From Apiospora phragmitis (lineage: Eukaryota > Ascomycota > Sordariomycetes > Amphisphaeriales > Apiosporaceae), in assembly GCA_038363925.1 (NCBI GenBank), contig JAQQWL010000015.1, forward strand, positions 1,426,001 through 1,490,000: DNA of 64,000 nt. The letters run 5' to 3'. This document shows, piece after piece, positions 60,101-64,000 of the stretch. Under the pieces are notes generated by a model that saw nothing but the letters and a program-made list of their open reading frames with translations, was not told the origin of the DNA and did no database searches. The first letter of the stretch is position 1; every line of letters starts with the position of its first letter. The position numbers and the translations under genes were made by a program.

Positions 60101-60248
60101 CAGATGACTCAAACCAAGGGGCACTGATTGATTAGATGGACAACACAAGGTATCATTTCCGTCCACTAGTCGCGCATGCGAGGGGCTATCATTTTTGGAG
60201 AAACCCGTTTCGCTAGGGACGGATCTCAGGTAATGAACAGGGCTGCTG
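57134..60248. other. Gene-free 3.1-kb interval
   Basis: No open frame above about 100 codons and none with motifs. Contains GC-rich patches (57600-57860, with a run of 8 C at about 57612) and AT-rich patches (58380-58720). I looked for transposon remnants, terminal repeats and tRNA boxes and saw none. Confidence 0.5.
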
Positions 60249-63038
60249 CTACATGAGAGAGCAGTCCATCCCGTACATGGCGCGTTCGACATTGCGCTTA
60301 ACCTGGTACCAGTCTGCCCGCCGCTCCGCATATTCATAAACTTCTTCGGCGCGGAAGATGCCTCCAAACCGATCTCCGTCCGCGATGACGGTGGCCATTT
60401 CTTTCGCATGTTTGGCGTCTATCAAGTAAATTTGACTGAGTTCCCGAAGGGCCTTGAAGTACGCCAGCAAATCTTGGTTCTTCAGGCCTCGAATGTATTC
60501 GAAGTAGAGGGTCATGTCGGCGATGAGTTTGATCGCTCCCTCGGTGCTGACACGTTGGCGCTTGAGATGCTTGCATATTGCCGTGAACAAGCGCAGCCCA
60601 ACCTCTCCGTTGAAGACATCAAGCATCGTCTTCTCTGTGCTCCCCACAAGCATATTTGTGTGAGAAGCGACAAGATCCCTGACCCGTATCGCAGTTTGGG
60701 TTGGTCCCATATCGCCGTCTTGTTGAGAGCCCTTCTCTAGAGAGGCCGGTGGCGGGTTGTAGTCTGTTGGTAGTTGCGTTGTTGCGCATATGTATTCAAC
60801 TTCGTCCATCAGGACGTCAATGCCCTTGTTCAAGCCTGCCGCTACGCTTTCATCCAGCATTTGTTCCCATTTCTTCTTGGCTAACCCGGCGGGATCGAGG
60901 AAGTCGTTCCGATCAGAGATCTTGGGGGCAGCCAGTTGCTGTTCGTAGAACACATCAATCATTTGTGAGATGAGGTCTCCTACGTTGACCAGCTCGATGA
61001 AGGTTACGAGCGGGGCCACACCGGCTTGATCATGGTCGCTCACTTCACGGGCTTTGTACTTGGACAGATGCTCGACTGCCTTCACAAACCCGTTCTTGAC
61101 GTGGTTCTGACCCAGAACCTTGAGTAGGGTGATGAAGATTGCTTCGCATTGCTCCCGTGCTTCTTCGCCAGCTTGTCCGCCAAGTCTGATGAAGACGGCC
61201 ACCCGGCCCAGGCCCTCTTTAGCATTATGTACAAGATCAAGGGCAACTTCGATGCTGAAGAGAGACTTGATACCTTCAAGCCGGTTCGCCATGAGAGCCG
61301 CCCTTGGCCTTCAGCTCATCAGTGGGTGCCTCGGACGGGAGCGGGCCAGTTTTGGGCTCGAGACTACCACCAACACCTGGGGTGGTGGACTGAAGAAGCC
61401 ACGGGCATGCCCATTATGCTATCTGGACGCACAGTGCCTCCATTAGCAGCTGCCGCCGTCGATTTGCTGGACCCGAACGGCGACGAAATAGGAATAGTGG
61501 GCAAGACTGTCACCGGCATCATGACGACTTTCTTAAACGAGCTTAAGAAGTCGTTCTTATCCGCCCTTCGGTTGAAGCTGCCCATGTAGAAAGACTCTAC
61601 GCTAGCATCTTGTTCTGAAAGCTTCTGTTCCCAGTTGAGCACTTCCCGCTCGGCATACTCTTTGAAGAAGTCCAACTCCTCTCGAAAGTACAAGTCTAGA
61701 TGCGGGTCGAATGTCTTGAGCCCAAAGTCCTTCGCATGAGTCTCGAGACTTTCTTTGGACTTCGATGGTGGATCGAGAGATCCCACGAACGCCATGCATT
61801 GCTCGAAAAGACCCGACGCTGCCTTGAGGTAGGCCTCCAGATTCCTGTCATGTGATTCGTCTAGTATAGGTGTGACATATTCGCCAATAATGTCTTCCCT
61901 GATCTTATCCAACAAGGACCAAAACACAGTCTCTGCATCTGGGAAAATCTGGCTGATCACGGCTGATTGTTCATTAATCTTTATGGCCAAAGCCTTGAAG
62001 AACGCCCGCGACGGTTCGAGCGTTATGCCGCCTTCTGGCGCTTGGTTGATACAATCCATGGGATTCCCGAGTGCATCGCGGTTGTTGAGAATGGGGTGCT
62101 TGGAAACAAACACGTCCATGGCAGCATTGCCACCATTCAAATCATGAAGGACGTGTGCGTATCTCTGCATTCTCCCATCAACGTCCCAGGACTCGTAGCC
62201 CTGTTCAAATTCCCTCAACACGGCATTCTCAAAGATGTTGCACATGTTCGTCAAGGTCTCGCCCCTTTCGTTCCAACCTTGGGCCCAGTCATTTTGGAAG
62301 AATCGTTGAAGGTTGCGTAGCATCTGGGCCTGCTTTTCGGGGTCGCGGAAGGCCTTAAAAACCGCCGGTTCGGTATGACTTTTTGCTTGAGCAAGGTCAT
62401 AGTAGAAGGGGGCGAGTGCGCCGTAGATCTTTCCATACTCCTGCCTCGCATACCCACGAATGCTCCGCACGTTTTTATAGATGTCTAGGATGGTCGAGGG
62501 GTCTTCTTGCGAGTTCTTGGTCGAGCGTGCAAACTCAGAGTCTCGAATCCGTCCACCCGTATTTCAGGAGCCTTGGCTGCTTCCTCGGCCAGTTTTTTCG
62601 TCGCTCCTCCTCCTGTCCGGCGTCGAATAGTGTAGTCCGCTTGGCGGCTAAAAGGGGTGACACCGGCTGCGGCGGCATTGGCACGTTCTGCGGCTTCGCG
62701 CTTCCGCTTGATGGCCTCTTCGAACCGTCTTCGGGCTTCGGCTTCGTCCCAGCATCCCATGCTCCTCAGTCGAGATACCCATCTGGTGTCATCGTATACC
62801 ATTTCCTTCATGCGGCGGGAGGTCTTGGCAAAGCTGATCTGGTCCGAAACGGGGAGGAAATCGAGTATGGACACCAGGATTTCTGCGACGAGTAAGCAAC
62901 CGTGATGCATGGCACACTGCAATCGCAGAGGTACTCACCAGCTGGTAGAACGGGCTTGGTATCGAGCATTGTCGTAGCCTGCAGCGTACTCAAGATACTG
63001 GACCTGCCAGGCTGCGAAGCTCTTTTGTAGTTCGACAT
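60249..63038 (-). CDS. RCY1: Recyclin Rcy1 (F-box plus Sec10/exocyst-like domain), three apparent 1-nt indels
   Basis: Rcy1/Pof6 proteins work in endocytic recycling and polarised secretion, linking an F-box (Skp1) to a Sec10-like domain. Exons (minus): 63038-62939, 62882-60249. It starts MSNYKRASQPGRSSILSTLQ. The F-box (residues about 32-80) contains LPAEILVSILDFLPVSDQIS split by the intron, then RRMKEMVYDDTRWVSRL. A charged linker leads to the Sec10-like part: YKNVRSIRGYARQEYGKIYG, FFQNDWAQGWNERGETLTNM, VALDLVHNAKEGLGRVAVFI, and it ends YQVKRNVERAMYGMD. Frame breaks: a missing base in 62500-62560, GGGG at 61379-61382 (three expected) and CCC at 61301-61303 (two expected). Length is 2734 nt, one over, as predicted. 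About 910 aa. Confidence 0.9.
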
Positions 63039-64000
63039 GGTGGGCGGTCAATAGAAAATACCCCTCAATATACAGCTTTCCCTGGGAATTATTCCAAAAG
63101 AACGGCGGAAGCTCTGCGTGTACTGGTGCACACAGAACAATCGAGGATCCGCATGCAGAGGCCCCGTACGTAGACTTTAAGGGATAGCCTTCGGACGGCT
63201 TGAGGTTATCCAGGTCGTTTGGGTATGGTGTCAGTGGGGAATGCCAGCTCAACCGCTACAACAAACGAGCCGGGGGGATCTTTAGCATCTCCAAGGCCGA
63301 ATAAAGGAGCAAGGATCTTTGGGTACAGCATCAGCTGCCCGCAGCTGCGTGCCGATCCTTGCTTTGTAACGACAACATTGAACACCTACATGTATGAGTG
63401 CAGCCAGCTCCTCTTCTATCTACCCATATGCCTTCCATTATTCCTATCATTGGAACTTTAGTGTTATTATGGAGCAGGTACTTACTGTATGTGCATCATT
63501 CCAGAACTGCTCACCTCCTCTAGGCTGCCGAATTAAAGCGGGCAAGATTGCACCGTTCTATGGGTACACTCCCAACTCCCCCAACATCAATCTCCCTGTA
63601 AGCCGGTGGGGGATAATAAGACCTGCACGCTTTCTACATGCAGTTTGTAACATGCAAAACATACCATGAGATGTCGTAGACAGTGAGGAAACACACAGGT
63701 ATGCGACACGTTGCACTGCATAGAGCTGAACGATTGATAATTATGTAGATGAATGCAATTAAAGCCACACGTTTGCTGTGAGCTACTTCCATGTTGGGAG
63801 ATGGTCTCATTGGCCCTGCTCAGCTGTGTAGCAAGGGATGGGTAGGCCCCCCCTTGTATGTGTTTGTCTGCAGCCACAGCCAGCCGTATATTGATCAGGC
63901 AAGCTGCACCATATCACGCCATCTCTCATACGGAGAGCACGTTCGTTGAAAATGTCCTCATTCCATCTAAGTCCTCGGCTTTTTCTTGAAAAGCACACTC
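63039..64000. other. Region upstream of RCY1 to window edge
   Basis: 0.96 kb with no gene supported; frames here are short and motif-free. Likely the RCY1 promoter; the edge may cut into another transcript. Confidence 0.5.

Overview
The window looks like a euchromatic stretch of a filamentous ascomycete chromosome (Pezizomycotina, possibly Sordariomycetes; the class is an inference). The basis is dense genes on both strands, many introns of about 45-130 nt with GTRNGT donors, CTRAC-like branch points and YAG acceptors, a Zn2Cys6 regulator beside an MFS pump, and housekeeping genes in their fungal forms. I see no virus, transposon, CRISPR array, tRNA or rRNA gene.

Layout. 0-10 kb: the 5' part of a Wapl/Rad61 cohesin regulator (-), a FUR1-type uracil phosphoribosyltransferase (+), transcription elongation factor Elf1 (-) and a 19-exon URC1-type GTP cyclohydrolase II-like uracil catabolism gene (+). 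10-20 kb: a 101-aa conserved-looking hypothetical, ribosomal protein eS1, a Rab18-like GTPase and a mitochondrial alpha/beta hydrolase. 20-31 kb: a Zn2Cys6 transcription factor followed by a DHA2-type MFS transporter, a four-TM protein with a C-terminal CPxCG motif, and the ABC-F ribosome factor ARB1. 31-47 kb: a gene-poor 3.2 kb, the INO80 remodelling ATPase and an RFX transcription factor. 47-57 kb: Yop1, the Mid1 calcium-channel subunit, an INA17-like inner-membrane protein, RAMP4/Ysy6, a SMAP-domain nuclear-type protein and a bZIP-like protein. 57-64 kb: a 3.1 kb gene-free stretch and the F-box/Sec10-domain recyclin Rcy1.

The strongest signal is technical. Thirteen of the 21 genes, essential ones included (eS1, ARB1, INO80, UPRT), read as their conserved protein only if single-base length changes are assumed, mostly in short homopolymers. 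I count about 21 such sites. For the spliced models below, total coding length modulo 3 agrees with the number and sign of the indels inferred from protein continuity. The simplest reading is unpolished long-read consensus, so each frameshift should be treated as unproven biology.

Real biology worth attention: a 4-nt and a 9-nt micro-exon in URC1, first coding exons consisting of ATG alone in ELF1 and YSY6, close linkage of UPRT and URC1, a regulator/efflux pair, and a Rab18-like G4 motif reading SKLD instead of NKxD. I did not find a convincing new multi-gene system.
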